Program-made: the position numbers and the translations under genes
Shown: positions 16,834 to 24,960 of the stretch, piece by piece
Position numbering within the stretch: the stretch's first letter is position 1
Layout of the letters: each line of letters opens with the position of its first letter
NCBI GenBank assembly: GCA_004211435.1
Contig: SECS01000031.1
Span: forward strand, 1 to 32,866
Direction: 5' to 3'
Origin: Novosphingobium sp.
GTDB taxonomy: Bacteria > Pseudomonadota > Alphaproteobacteria > Sphingomonadales > Sphingomonadaceae
Length of the DNA: 32,866 nucleotides
The notes under the pieces: generated by a model
Told to the model about the DNA's origin: nothing
Databases searched by the model: none
Seen by the model: only the letters and a program-made list of their open reading frames with translations

Positions 16834-17532
16834 ATGGCACAGTCGAAGAAGCAGAAGGCGCTCGAGATCAAGCTCGGCGACAATCAGAAGCTCTATGGCG
16901 TCGACGAGGCGATCCAGCAGCTCAAGGACCTGCAGTCGGCCAAGTTCGACCAGACCCTTGAAGTCGCGCTGAACCTCGGCGTCGATCCGCGCCACGCCGA
17001 CCAGATGGTCCGCGGCATGGTCACGCTGCCTTCGGGCACCGGCAAGGACGTCAAGGTTGCCGTGTTTGCGCGTGGCGACAAGGCCGAGGCCGCTCTCGCT
17101 GCCGGCGCCGACAAGGTCGGCGCGGAAGACCTGCTCGAGGACATGCAGAACGGCAACCTCGACTACGGCCGCGTCATCGCGACGCCGGACCTGATGGGTC
17201 TGGTCGGTCGTCTCGGCAAGGTGCTGGGTCCTAAGGGCCTGATGCCGAACCCGAAGCTGGGTACGGTCACGCCGAACGTCGCCGAAGCGGTCAAGGCTGC
17301 CAAGGGCGGCCAGATCGAGTTCCGCGTCGAGAAGGCGGGCATCATCCACGGCGGCATCGGCAAGCTCTCGTTCTCGAACGAAGCGCTGCGCGCCAACTTC
17401 GACGCTTTCGTCGATGCGATCGTCAAGGCGAAGCCGGCCGGCGCCAAGGGCAAGTACGTCCGCAAGGTCGGCCTGTCCTCGTCGATGGGCCCGGGCCTGA
17501 AGATCGACACGACGGAAGTCGTCGGCGCCTGA
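16834..17532 (+). CDS. rplA: 50S ribosomal protein L1
   Basis: L1 binds 23S rRNA near the E site and in many bacteria represses its own operon by binding the mRNA leader. The 232-residue product has the family signature [19 protein letters not shown] at about residues 130-148 and the domain-1 segment [24 protein letters not shown] at about 36-59. ATG 16834 follows the rplK stop by 4 bases, so the two are cotranslated. A strong terminator at 17561-17596 ends the operon. The genes rplJ, rplL, rpoB and rpoC, which often follow in bacteria, are absent here. Confidence 0.97.
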   Translation: MAQSKKQKALEIKLGDNQKLYGVDEAIQQLKDLQSAKFDQTLEVALNLGVDPRHADQMVRGMVTLPSGTGKDVKVAVFARGDKAEAALAAGADKVGAEDLLEDMQNGNLDYGRVIATPDLMGLVGRLGKVLGPKGLMPNPKLGTVTPNVAEAVKAAKGGQIEFRVEKAGIIHGGIGKLSFSNEALRANFDAFVDAIVKAKPAGAKGKYVRKVGLSSSMGPGLKIDTTEVVGA

Positions 17533-17560
17533 TTTCAGCCGCCGCTGATCGATATTCGTG

Positions 17561-17596
17561 GGGCCGGGGAGGGAAACCTCTCCGGCCCTTTCGTTT
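17561..17596 (+). terminator. Rho-independent terminator after rplA
   Basis: A 12-bp stem with one G-T pair (17561-17572 with 17577-17588) is capped by a GAAA tetraloop and followed by TTTCGTTT. It lies 28 bases after the rplA stop codon and closes the secE-nusG-rplK-rplA transcript. Confidence 0.9.
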
Positions 17597-17667
17597 GTGC
17601 GCTTGATTTCCGTAACGGAACGCGTAGAGGGCGCTGAACACCTGTTCAGTTTGGGTAGAGGGAAGCC

Positions 17668-18519
17668 ATGGCCATCCGGTTCGAGAACATCAAGGAATTC
17701 ATCGGTTCGCGCGTCGTATGGGACGATCGCAGCGATCTCTTCACGCCCGAGGCTGCGGCCGCGATTCGTGCCAAGGTCGAGGAGCGTACCGTCGTTGTCT
17801 TCCCCGAGCTCAACCTCACCGACGACGAGCAACTCCAGTTCACCGAACTGATGGGCGAGCGCCAGCGCCTGACCGGCCGCTTCAACAAGCAGGAAGTCGA
17901 GAACGACGACGTCTACCAGGTCACGCTCGATCCCAAGATCAATCCGCAGCCCGAGTACGTGCTCGGCACCTTCTTCTGGCACATGGACGGCATTACCGTC
18001 GACGCACCGCCGCCTTTCGCGACCTTGCTGTCGTGCCGCATCGCTCCCGACAAGGGCGGCGAGACCGAGTTCGCCAGCACCTATGCCGCTTACGAGGGTC
18101 TTCCCGACGACGAGAAGGCAGATCTCGAAGGTCTCAAGGCCGTGCACTCGGTCAAGGCCAGTCTCTCGCCGATCGCCGACGCCATTCCCGAGAAGCACCG
18201 CGACAAGGTGCTCAACATCGGTCTGGTCAAGGAGCACCCGCTGGTCTGGACCCATGAGTCGGGTCGCAAGTCGATGGTGATCGGTACCACCGCCGATCAC
18301 GTCGTCGGCAAATCGGTTCCCGTCGGCCGGGCGCTGCTCATCCGGCTGCAGGAATGGGCGGCGCAGCCGGCCTATTCGCTGCGTCACAAGTGGACCGAGG
18401 GCGACTTCGTGATCTGGGACAACACCGGTGCGATGCATCGCGCGATCCCCTACGAAGCTTCGACCGGTCGCATGATGCACCGCACCTCGATCGCGGGCTC
18501 GGAGACCGTGGCCGCCTGA
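17668..18519 (+). CDS. TauD/TfdA-family Fe(II)/2-oxoglutarate-dependent dioxygenase
   Basis: The 283-residue cytosolic enzyme has the facial triad of this family: WHMDG gives H105 and D107, and AMHRAIPY gives the distal H257. R268, eleven residues on in GRMMHR, matches the 2-oxoglutarate-binding arginine. Family members hydroxylate taurine, alkyl sulfates, 2,4-D, carnitine precursors and other substrates. The sequence does not reveal this one, and no transporter or sulfur gene is adjacent. It has its own gap of 135 bases after rplA with a terminator in between, and its own terminator afterwards, so it looks monocistronic. ATG 17668 lies behind GAGGGAAG. Confidence 0.9.
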   Translation: MAIRFENIKEFIGSRVVWDDRSDLFTPEAAAAIRAKVEERTVVVFPELNLTDDEQLQFTELMGERQRLTGRFNKQEVENDDVYQVTLDPKINPQPEYVLGTFFWHMDGITVDAPPPFATLLSCRIAPDKGGETEFASTYAAYEGLPDDEKADLEGLKAVHSVKASLSPIADAIPEKHRDKVLNIGLVKEHPLVWTHESGRKSMVIGTTADHVVGKSVPVGRALLIRLQEWAAQPAYSLRHKWTEGDFVIWDNTGAMHRAIPYEASTGRMMHRTSIAGSETVAA

Positions 18520-18544
18520 ACCGGCCAAACCGTCGAAACACGAG

Positions 18545-18574
18545 AGGCCGGAAGGGAAACCTTTCCGGCCTTTT
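18545..18574 (+). terminator. Rho-independent terminator after the dioxygenase gene
   Basis: A stem of 11 bp (AGGCCGGAA at 18545-18553 paired with 18563-18571, extended by a G-T and a G-C pair) has a 5-base loop and is followed by TTTT. It lies 25 bases after the dioxygenase stop. Confidence 0.88.
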
Positions 18575-18614
18575 CGCTGCGTGGCATAGCGGTGGCGAAC
18601 AGGAGATCGTGTCT

Positions 18615-19028
18615 ATGCGTTATGCCTTGGCCCTTTTGGGCCTGATCGCGGCCCAGGCGGTCCTGGCCGATACCCCGGCATCCGCGCCGCCGCCGCCAAT
18701 GGACGTTCACTATGACGTGCCGCAGGACAAAGGTCCGCAGCACGTCAACGCGGTGCTGCGCGTGTTCCCGGTCGGCGGCAGCTCGGGTTGGCATACCCAT
18801 CCCGGCGCAGAGATCGCCTATCTGATCGAGGGCGAGATGACGCTCGAACGCGCCGGACAGCCGACGCGCACCTTGCGCGCGGGCGAGAGCTTCATGGTCC
18901 CGCGTGGGCTGGCGCACAACGGTGCGAACATAGGCAAGGTGCCCGCGCGGTTGGCGATCACCTATGTCACGGACAAGGACGCCCCCGTGCGCGGTCCGAC
19001 GCCCGCGCCTCAGCACGCCGATCACTGA
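18615..19028 (+). CDS. Secreted cupin-domain protein
   Basis: The 137-residue product begins with a signal peptide (ALALLGLIAAQAVLA, likely cut after about residue 18, before DTP), so it is exported to the periplasm. A single cupin_2 domain follows, with motif 1 as SGWHTHPGAEIAYLIEGEM (two histidines and a glutamate as metal ligands) at about residues 57-75. Motif 2 appears as LRAGESFMVPRGLAHNGAN at about 85-104. Substrate and reaction are unknown. AGGAG at 18601-18605 supports ATG 18615. It converges on the next gene with a gap of 15 bases. Confidence 0.88.
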   Translation: MRYALALLGLIAAQAVLADTPASAPPPPMDVHYDVPQDKGPQHVNAVLRVFPVGGSSGWHTHPGAEIAYLIEGEMTLERAGQPTRTLRAGESFMVPRGLAHNGANIGKVPARLAITYVTDKDAPVRGPTPAPQHADH

Positions 19029-19043
19029 TCGGCGCGTCCTTTG

Positions 19044-19592
19044 TCAGTGTTGGGCGAGGTTCGCCGCGGTATAGCACTCGATGAGATAGGCGAGCGGCTC
19101 GCCGCTCGGCAGGCGCAGCAACGCGCGATGCGCCGATATCGTGTCCGGTGGGCAATTCTCGACCGGGCCCGAGGTCACGTCGATCGTTTCACGCCGGAAG
19201 CGCAAAGCGCCTGCGATCTTGCCGAAAGGGACGTCGCTGTTCGCCAGAGCTGCATTCATCTCGGGCGTTAGCCGCGAGGGCGCGTACCAGTTCCAGGCGA
19301 CCGAAAGCACAGTGTCGTCGCAGCTCAGCCGGACATTGCGCATGCCCAATTTTTCGTCGCCAGCGAGATCGAGGATACGCCGCATCTTTGCCGGCGGATC
19401 GCTGCTCTGCGCACCGACCACGCGTGCGCGGATTGGGCCATGGCCGATCTGACGCGCCTGGCACCATTGCTGCAGCGCCTCGGTCGCGCTGTCGTAGCGC
19501 GCGAGATGGGCTTCGAAATCGGCGAGCACGGCAGGACCGGTGGCGGCCGCACCCGCTAGCGCGAGCTGCGCCAGGATCAGCTCAAATGCCAC
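19044..19592 (-). CDS. Exported hypothetical protein, possibly chorismate lyase/UTRA-like fold
   Basis: From GTG 19592 the product has 182 residues. A hydrophobic N-terminus (ELILAQLALAGAAATG) looks like a signal peptide. The later part, WNWYAPSRLTPEMNAAL...DVPFGKI...HRALLRLPSGEPLAYLIECYTAA, follows the order of elements in chorismate lyase (UbiC) and UTRA ligand-binding domains. The match is by eye and weak, and an exported UbiC would be odd, so a catalytic role should not be assumed. The start overlaps the end of the CinA-like gene by 11 bases. The open frame further upstream is a shadow of that gene. Confidence 0.55.
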   Translation of the reverse strand: MAFELILAQLALAGAAATGPAVLADFEAHLARYDSATEALQQWCQARQIGHGPIRARVVGAQSSDPPAKMRRILDLAGDEKLGMRNVRLSCDDTVLSVAWNWYAPSRLTPEMNAALANSDVPFGKIAGALRFRRETIDVTSGPVENCPPDTISAHRALLRLPSGEPLAYLIECYTAANLAQH

Positions 19593-20355
19593 CGAACACC
19601 GCGGGCTTGCCCAAGGTCTCGAGCGCTGCGACGAGCGCACGCGTGCAGGCTGCCAGATCGTCAGCGTCGGTCGAGCGGACGACGAAATTGGCGCCGGTGC
19701 GGCCCTCGCGCCAGAACGGGTAGGAGCCGATCTGGCAGGTGGGGTGGGCCTTCTCGGTATCGCCGAGCAGGGTTGCCACTTCACTCTCCTGGACCCAGCA
19801 GCCGACCGTCTCGGACAGCAGTGGCGCACCGCCTTCGAGAGTGCCCGAGAGCGCGTCCAACATGCCTGCGGTGATCGAGGGTACGCCGGCCATGATGAAC
19901 ACGTTCTCGAAGCGGATGCCCGGTGCGCCGGTATAGCGGTTGGGGATCAGATCGGCGCCTTCGGGAACGCGCGCCATGCGCAGCCGCGCTTCGGTGAGGC
20001 CGCCGCGGGTCTCGTAATAGCCTTCGAGGATCGTGCGCGCTTCGGGATGGACGATCACCTCGACGCCCACGGCCTCGGCGATCGCATCGACCGTGATGTC
20101 GTCGTGGGTCGGGCCGATGCCGCCGGTGGTGAACAGATAGTCGTTGCGCGCGCGCAGGGTGTTGACCGCCTCGACGATGGCTTCGGTCACGTCGGGCACG
20201 ACGCGCACCTCGCGCAGGCGGATGCCCTGGATGCCCAGCCACAGCGCGACCTGCGAGATGTTCTTGTCCTGCGTCCGGCCCGAGAGGATCTCGTCGCCGA
20301 TGACGATCAGCGCGGCGGTATAGATGCGGCCAGAGCTCGGAGACGAATCGGACAT
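19582..20355 (-). CDS. MoaB/CinA N-terminal-type molybdopterin-binding domain protein
   Basis: The 257-residue product has the MoaB/Mog fold at residues 10-180, with IVIGDEILSGRTQDKN near the N-terminus and the nucleotide/pterin-binding loop FTTGGIGPTHDDITVDAIAEA at about 75-95. It lacks the C-terminal nicotinamide-nucleotide amidase domain of full CinA. CinA-type domains of this kind act as ADP-ribose or FAD pyrophosphatases in some bacteria, and others are only annotated as competence/damage-inducible. The exact reaction here is unknown. It is followed in an overlapping frame by the UbiC/UTRA-like gene, and both may be transcribed from upstream of 20355. Confidence 0.85.
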   Translation of the reverse strand: MSDSSPSSGRIYTAALIVIGDEILSGRTQDKNISQVALWLGIQGIRLREVRVVPDVTEAIVEAVNTLRARNDYLFTTGGIGPTHDDITVDAIAEAVGVEVIVHPEARTILEGYYETRGGLTEARLRMARVPEGADLIPNRYTGAPGIRFENVFIMAGVPSITAGMLDALSGTLEGGAPLLSETVGCWVQESEVATLLGDTEKAHPTCQIGSYPFWREGRTGANFVVRSTDADDLAACTRALVAALETLGKPAVFGGI

Positions 20356-20388
20356 GGGGCTCGGGTTAGGGCAAATGGGGGCCGCTCG

Positions 20389-21894
20389 CTACTGCGCAGC
20401 GACGCCTGGCGACGCTGGAGCCGGAGCCCGTTCGAACCGCAGAACGCCATCGTCGATCGGCGCCGCGCGCATCGCCTTGCGATCGGCCGTGTAGTCCATG
20501 CCGATCTGCCACGGCGCCACGGTCGCGCTCTTGGGAACGAGGCCACGGGCGCGTTGGAGATAGCCCGAGGAAAAGCTCTCGAACGGATGGTCTTCGACCA
20601 GGGCTTGATCGGCGGGCAACGCCGGCGTGACGACGTCGACGCCGCGCTTGTCCATGTGGCGCAGCAGCCGGCACAGCCATTCGCCGACGAGATCGATGCG
20701 CAGGGTCCACGAGGCGTTGAGATAGCCGAAGGGCGCGGCGAAATTGGGCACGTTGGAGAACATGCAGTTGCGGTAATAGAAGTGCTCGCCGGGCACGATC
20801 GGCGCGCCGTCGAGCGTCAGCACGATCTTGCCGAGCAGCCTGAGCCGCAGCCCCGTGGCGGTGACGATGACGTCGGCATCGATATGGCGCCCGTCTTCGA
20901 GCGCCAGGCCGGTGCGATCGACCTGGGCGATCTTGCCCGTGACGATCTCGGCCTTGCCTGCGTTCAGCGCGGTGAACAGGTCGCCATCGGGGATCAGGCA
21001 TAGGCGCTGCTGCCAGGGATCGTAGGGCGGAGTGAAAGCCTCGCGATCGTAATCACTGCCGAGCTGATCTTCTAGCTGTTTGCGAAGATAGCCCTTCACC
21101 GCGCCGGGCGCCGTGCGCGATTTTTCGAACAGATAGCTCTGCATGCGCACGTTCTTGAGACGGGAGATCGCGTGGGCGAGCCTGGCCGGCAGGAGCCGGC
21201 GCAGCCAGGTCCCGACCTTGTCGCGCGCCGGCCGGATCAGGTACCAGCTCGGCGTGCGCTGGAGCATGGTGACCCGCGCGGCCTTTTCGGCCATGGCCGG
21301 CACGAGCGTCGCTGCAGTTGCGCCCGAACCGATGATGACGATCTTCTTGCCAGTGTAATCAAGATCTTCGGGCCAGAACTGCGGGTGAACCGTGAGGCCG
21401 TCGAAGGCGTCGAGGCCGGGAATTTCGGCATCGTAGGGATCGTCGTAGTCGTAATAACCGGTGCCGACGAAAAGGAAGCGTGCGGTCTGCGTGGAGCGGT
21501 TGCCGGTCGCATCGTCGAGCACGACGGTCCAGAGCGCTGCGGTGCTGTCCCAGTTCGCCGAGATCACGGTCTGACCGAAGCGAATGCGTTCGCGTAGCGC
21601 GTGATCGTCGACCACACCGTTCAGATAGTCGAGGATCATGTCGCCGCCGACGATCGTCTTGTCATGACGCCAGGGCGCGAAGCCGTAGCCGAGCGTGAAC
21701 ATGTCGCTGTCCGAGCGTACGCCCGGATAGCGGAACAGGTCCCAGGTGCCTCCAGGCCGGGCGCGCCGTTCGACGATGGCGATGCGCTTGCCCGGGCATT
21801 TTTGCACGAGATGCGCCGCCATGCCGATACCGGAAATGCCGGCGCCGACGATCAGCACGTCGAGCGGTGTCGGGATCGGCGTTTCGGCGTTCAC
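20389..21894 (-). CDS. Flavin-containing monooxygenase, Baeyer-Villiger type
   Basis: The product is an FAD- and NADPH-dependent monooxygenase that inserts oxygen into ketones or heteroatom substrates. The FAD-binding Rossmann motif VGAGISG lies at residues 16-22. The Baeyer-Villiger fingerprint FxGxxxHxxxWP is present as FDGLTVHPQFWP at about 164-175, and a second dinucleotide motif IGSGATA follows at about 188-194. The length from GTG 21894 is 501 residues. An in-frame GTG at 21951 would add 19 polar residues and leave 9 bases to the divergent corA start. 21894 is preferred because AAGGA lies seven bases upstream of it. No other ketone or terpene catabolism gene is adjacent, so the substrate is open. 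Confidence 0.88.
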   Translation of the reverse strand: MNAETPIPTPLDVLIVGAGISGIGMAAHLVQKCPGKRIAIVERRARPGGTWDLFRYPGVRSDSDMFTLGYGFAPWRHDKTIVGGDMILDYLNGVVDDHALRERIRFGQTVISANWDSTAALWTVVLDDATGNRSTQTARFLFVGTGYYDYDDPYDAEIPGLDAFDGLTVHPQFWPEDLDYTGKKIVIIGSGATAATLVPAMAEKAARVTMLQRTPSWYLIRPARDKVGTWLRRLLPARLAHAISRLKNVRMQSYLFEKSRTAPGAVKGYLRKQLEDQLGSDYDREAFTPPYDPWQQRLCLIPDGDLFTALNAGKAEIVTGKIAQVDRTGLALEDGRHIDADVIVTATGLRLRLLGKIVLTLDGAPIVPGEHFYYRNCMFSNVPNFAAPFGYLNASWTLRIDLVGEWLCRLLRHMDKRGVDVVTPALPADQALVEDHPFESFSSGYLQRARGLVPKSATVAPWQIGMDYTADRKAMRAAPIDDGVLRFERAPAPASPGVAAQ

Positions 21895-21960
21895 GGCTGC
21901 GTCCTTCGTGTTTCCGGACAGCGGATTGCCAGCCGGACTTCGGTTTGCCACAAGCCCCCT

Positions 21961-22935
21961 ATGCCAGTCGTCGCCGCGCGCCGCTATACTTCGGGACTAT
22001 GCTCGCAGACCGAGCTCGCGATCGACGGAAGCCCGCGCGAGCCGTTGCCCGACGGCTGCTTCGACTGGGTCGGCGTCGCCGAGCCTACGGCCGAGGAACT
22101 GGAACTCTTGCGCGTCCAGTTCGGACTGCATCCGCTGGCGGTCGAGGATGCGCTCAATCCCAACCAGCTTCCCAAGGCCGAGGTCTATGGCAAGCAGCTC
22201 TTCATCGTCGCGCGGACCGCGGCGATCCAGGAGGGCGAGAAGATCGACTATGGCCAGACCGCGATCTTCCTCGGCCGCGATTTCATCGTCAGCGTAAGGC
22301 TGGGGTCGACGCGCGCGCACGTGGCACTGCGCAACAAGCTCGAAACCGATAGCGAGCATCTGGCCGAAGGGGCAGACTATGTCGCCCATGCGATCCTCGA
22401 CTTCATCGTCGACGGTTACGAGCCGATGATGGAGAAGCTCGACCTCGCCGTGCAGTCGATGGAAGAGCGCACGATCGACATCTTTCCCGATCCCTCGACG
22501 ATTCGCCGGATTTTCCGCCTGCGCCGCCAGCTCCGTCGATTCGAGCGGATCATCGGCCCGATGGATACGATGTGCGAGCGCCTGGTGCGGCATGACCTGT
22601 CCATGGTCGACACCGAAGCGCGGGTCTGGTTCCGCGACGTGCAGGATCACGTCAAGCGCGCGCTCGCGCGTGCGGCCAGTCTCAAGGACACCCTGGCGAG
22701 CCTGGTCGAGACCGCGAGCCTGCTCGAACAGCACCGCCAGGGACAGATGACGCGTCAACTCGCGGCCTGGGCGGCGATCCTCGCGGTGCCGACCGCGATT
22801 GCCGGAATCTACGGCATGAACTTCGACGTGATGCCCGAATTGCGCTGGCGCTACGGCTACTTCACCGTGCTGGGTGCGATCGTGCTCGTCTGCGGTGGCC
22901 TCTGGTACCGCTTCCGGCGGATCGGCTGGCTCTGA
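21961..22935 (+). CDS. corA: CorA-family magnesium/cobalt transporter
   Basis: The 324-residue inner-membrane channel works as a pentamer for Mg2+ (and Co2+ or Ni2+) uptake. A long cytosolic domain (residues 1-260) carries FGLHPLAVEDALN at about 50-62, typical of CorA. Two C-terminal membrane segments follow, with the pore signature YGMN at 284-287 continuing as FDVMPEL, and the short basic C-terminus RFRRIGWL. ATG 21961 gives the expected start, but no ribosome binding site is visible before it (the bases are CCCCCT), so initiation may be leaderless or weak. The gene is divergent from the monooxygenase gene and ends before a bidirectional terminator. Confidence 0.93.
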   Translation: MPVVAARRYTSGLCSQTELAIDGSPREPLPDGCFDWVGVAEPTAEELELLRVQFGLHPLAVEDALNPNQLPKAEVYGKQLFIVARTAAIQEGEKIDYGQTAIFLGRDFIVSVRLGSTRAHVALRNKLETDSEHLAEGADYVAHAILDFIVDGYEPMMEKLDLAVQSMEERTIDIFPDPSTIRRIFRLRRQLRRFERIIGPMDTMCERLVRHDLSMVDTEARVWFRDVQDHVKRALARAASLKDTLASLVETASLLEQHRQGQMTRQLAAWAAILAVPTAIAGIYGMNFDVMPELRWRYGYFTVLGAIVLVCGGLWYRFRRIGWL

Positions 22936-22957
22936 CCCTTGCTCGCCGCGCAAGCGC

Positions 22958-22993
22958 GCAAAAAAATGGGCCGGTCCGAAGACCAGCCCTTTG
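22958..22993. terminator. Bidirectional terminator between corA and rimO
   Basis: A 9-bp stem with one mismatch (GGGCCGGTC at 22968-22976 with GACCAGCCC at 22981-22989) has a CGAA loop. It is followed by TTT on the plus strand and preceded by a run of seven A (22960-22966), which is a T-run for minus-strand transcription. It therefore can stop both converging genes and looks stronger for rimO. Confidence 0.82.
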
Positions 22994-23125
22994 ATAGTTT
23001 AAATTGGGAGAGGATGCCTGAAAGGCACGCCCCATATGGGGGAATCGGATACATCCCGCAAATGCGAAAACCGCCTAGTTTGTTGCATATTTTGCAACTA
23101 TAATCGCCGCGGCGATCGGCTCTGT

Positions 23126-24502
23126 TCAGCTTTCCGCAATTACCCCGAACAGGTCATGCGCATCGGCGTCCTCGACCAGCACGTCGACGATATCTCCGGG
23201 CTTGAGCGCGGCCGAGACGTCGCGCAGGAACACGCTGCCGTCGATCTCAGGCGCGTCGGCCTGGCTGCGCCCGGTGGCGCCGCGATCGCCGTCTTCGTCG
23301 GGCTCGCCGACTTCATCGATGATCACGGGTAGGACGCGGCCGACCTTGGCGCCGAGCTTGGCAGCGCTGATCGCCTCGGTCTTTTCCATGATCCGCGCAT
23401 AGCGCTCTTCCTTGACCTCATCGGGAACGGCGCCGGGCAGATCGTTGGCGCTCGCGCCTTCGACGGGTTCGAAGCGGAACGCGCCGACGCGGTCGAGCTG
23501 GGCTTCGTCGAGCCAGTCGAGCAGGTACTGGAAATCGGCCTCGGTCTCGCCGGGGAAGCCCACGACGAAGCTCGATCGAATCGCGATATCGGGGCAGATT
23601 TCGCGCCAAGAGCGCAAGCGGTCGAGCACCTTGGCCTCGTTGGCCGGCCGCTTCATCGCCCTGAGCACGTTGGGGCTGGCGTGCTGGAACGGGATGTCGA
23701 GGTAGGGCGTCAGCAGTCCCTCGGCCATGAGCGGGATTACAGCGTCGACGTGCGGATAGGGGTAGACGTAGTGCAGCCGCACCCAAGGCGCACGGCCTTC
23801 GGGCGTGCGCAGCTGACCCAGCTCGCGCGCCAAGTCGGTCATGTGGCTGCGCACCTCTTGACCCTTCCAAGGATAGGCCTGGTGGCGGATGTCGACGCCA
23901 TAGGCCGAGGTGTCCTGACTGATGACCAGCAGTTCCTTCGTGCCCGAAGCGACGAGCTTCTCCGCCTCGCGCAGCACTGCGTCGATGCGCCGGCTGGCGA
24001 GCTTGCCGCGCAGCTGCGGGATGATGCAGAAGGCGCAGGTGTGGTTGCAACCCTCTGAAATCTTGAGATAGCTGTAGTGCCGCGGGGTCAACTTCACATC
24101 GACGTCGCGCTGCGGGATCAGGTCGACGAAGGGCCCCTGGCTCGGCGGAGCGGCTTCGTGCACCGCGCCGACCACGTCCTCGTACTGATGCGCGCCGGTG
24201 ACGGCGAGCACGCCAGGAAAGCGGGCGCGGATCGCCTCGGCCTCGTTGCCCATGCAGCCGGTCACGATGACGCGACCGTTCTCGGCAATCGCCTCGCCGA
24301 TTGCGGCCAGGCTCTCTTCCTTGGCGCTATCGAGAAAGCCGCAGGTGTTGACCAAGACGACATCGGCGCCGGCATAGTCGGGGCTCATCGCATAGCCGTC
24401 GGCGCGCAGCCGCGTGAGGATCCGTTCGCTGTCGACCAGCGCTTTCGGACAGCCGAGGCTGACCATGCCGACCTTGGGCTGGGTAGGGAGTTCGATTGCC
24501 AT
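23126..24502 (-). CDS. rimO: Ribosomal protein S12 methylthiotransferase RimO
   Basis: RimO is a radical-SAM enzyme that adds a methylthio group to an aspartate of ribosomal protein S12. The 458-residue product has the N-terminal methylthiotransferase domain with iron-sulfur ligands C18 ([12 protein letters not shown]), C54 (NTCGF) and C83 (TGCMGN). The radical-SAM motif CNHTCAFC (C152, C156, C159) and a C-terminal TRAM domain follow. The [12 protein letters not shown] signature separates it from MiaB. ATG 24502 gives the expected start. It converges on corA with about 190 bases between, including the shared terminator. Confidence 0.96.
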   Translation of the reverse strand: MAIELPTQPKVGMVSLGCPKALVDSERILTRLRADGYAMSPDYAGADVVLVNTCGFLDSAKEESLAAIGEAIAENGRVIVTGCMGNEAEAIRARFPGVLAVTGAHQYEDVVGAVHEAAPPSQGPFVDLIPQRDVDVKLTPRHYSYLKISEGCNHTCAFCIIPQLRGKLASRRIDAVLREAEKLVASGTKELLVISQDTSAYGVDIRHQAYPWKGQEVRSHMTDLARELGQLRTPEGRAPWVRLHYVYPYPHVDAVIPLMAEGLLTPYLDIPFQHASPNVLRAMKRPANEAKVLDRLRSWREICPDIAIRSSFVVGFPGETEADFQYLLDWLDEAQLDRVGAFRFEPVEGASANDLPGAVPDEVKEERYARIMEKTEAISAAKLGAKVGRVLPVIIDEVGEPDEDGDRGATGRSQADAPEIDGSVFLRDVSAALKPGDIVDVLVEDADAHDLFGVIAES

Positions 24503-24573
24503 TATGCGGCGGCCCCTACACGAGGTCGGTCAACTTCGCTACCGTGCTGCATCGATAGCAGATGGGAGTGGAT

Positions 24574-24960
24574 ATGGGGCCGGTCAACTGGGTGGCAGTG
24601 ATTCTCGCGGCGAACCTCGCGGTGGCGCTGGGCATCGTCTGGCACGGGCCACTGTTCCGCACGGGACGGCCGCTGCTCGAAGGCGGGCCGGCCAAGGGCT
24701 ATGGCGTGGTGGTCGTGGTCATGCTGATCGGCGCGGTCATGCTCGGCCACAACTATGCGCGGATTGGCGCCGAGACCCTGGCAGCTAAGCCCTGGCTCTG
24801 GCTGATGCAGTCGGGCGGTGTGGCGATCGCCTTTATCATGCCCGCGGTCTGGCTGACCCAGGCGCGGCACGGAATGACCATCGCGCACCGGTTGATCGAC
24901 TGCGGTTACTGGCTCGCCGCCTACCTGGTGATGGGCGCGACCTTCTGGGCGCTCAGCTGA
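24574..24960 (+). CDS. DUF1761 membrane protein
   Basis: The 128-residue product begins GPVNWVAVILAANLAVALG, close to the family's usual start, and has four membrane segments at about residues 5-22, 42-59, 72-92 and 105-125. The WHGPLF motif after TM1 is typical. Function is unknown. Two in-frame ATGs exist, at 24562 and 24574. The latter is chosen because GGGAG (24565-24569) is a fitting ribosome binding site and the shorter protein matches family N-termini. Its end overlaps the converging channel gene by 8 bases. Confidence 0.83.
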   Translation: MGPVNWVAVILAANLAVALGIVWHGPLFRTGRPLLEGGPAKGYGVVVVVMLIGAVMLGHNYARIGAETLAAKPWLWLMQSGGVAIAFIMPAVWLTQARHGMTIAHRLIDCGYWLAAYLVMGATFWALS

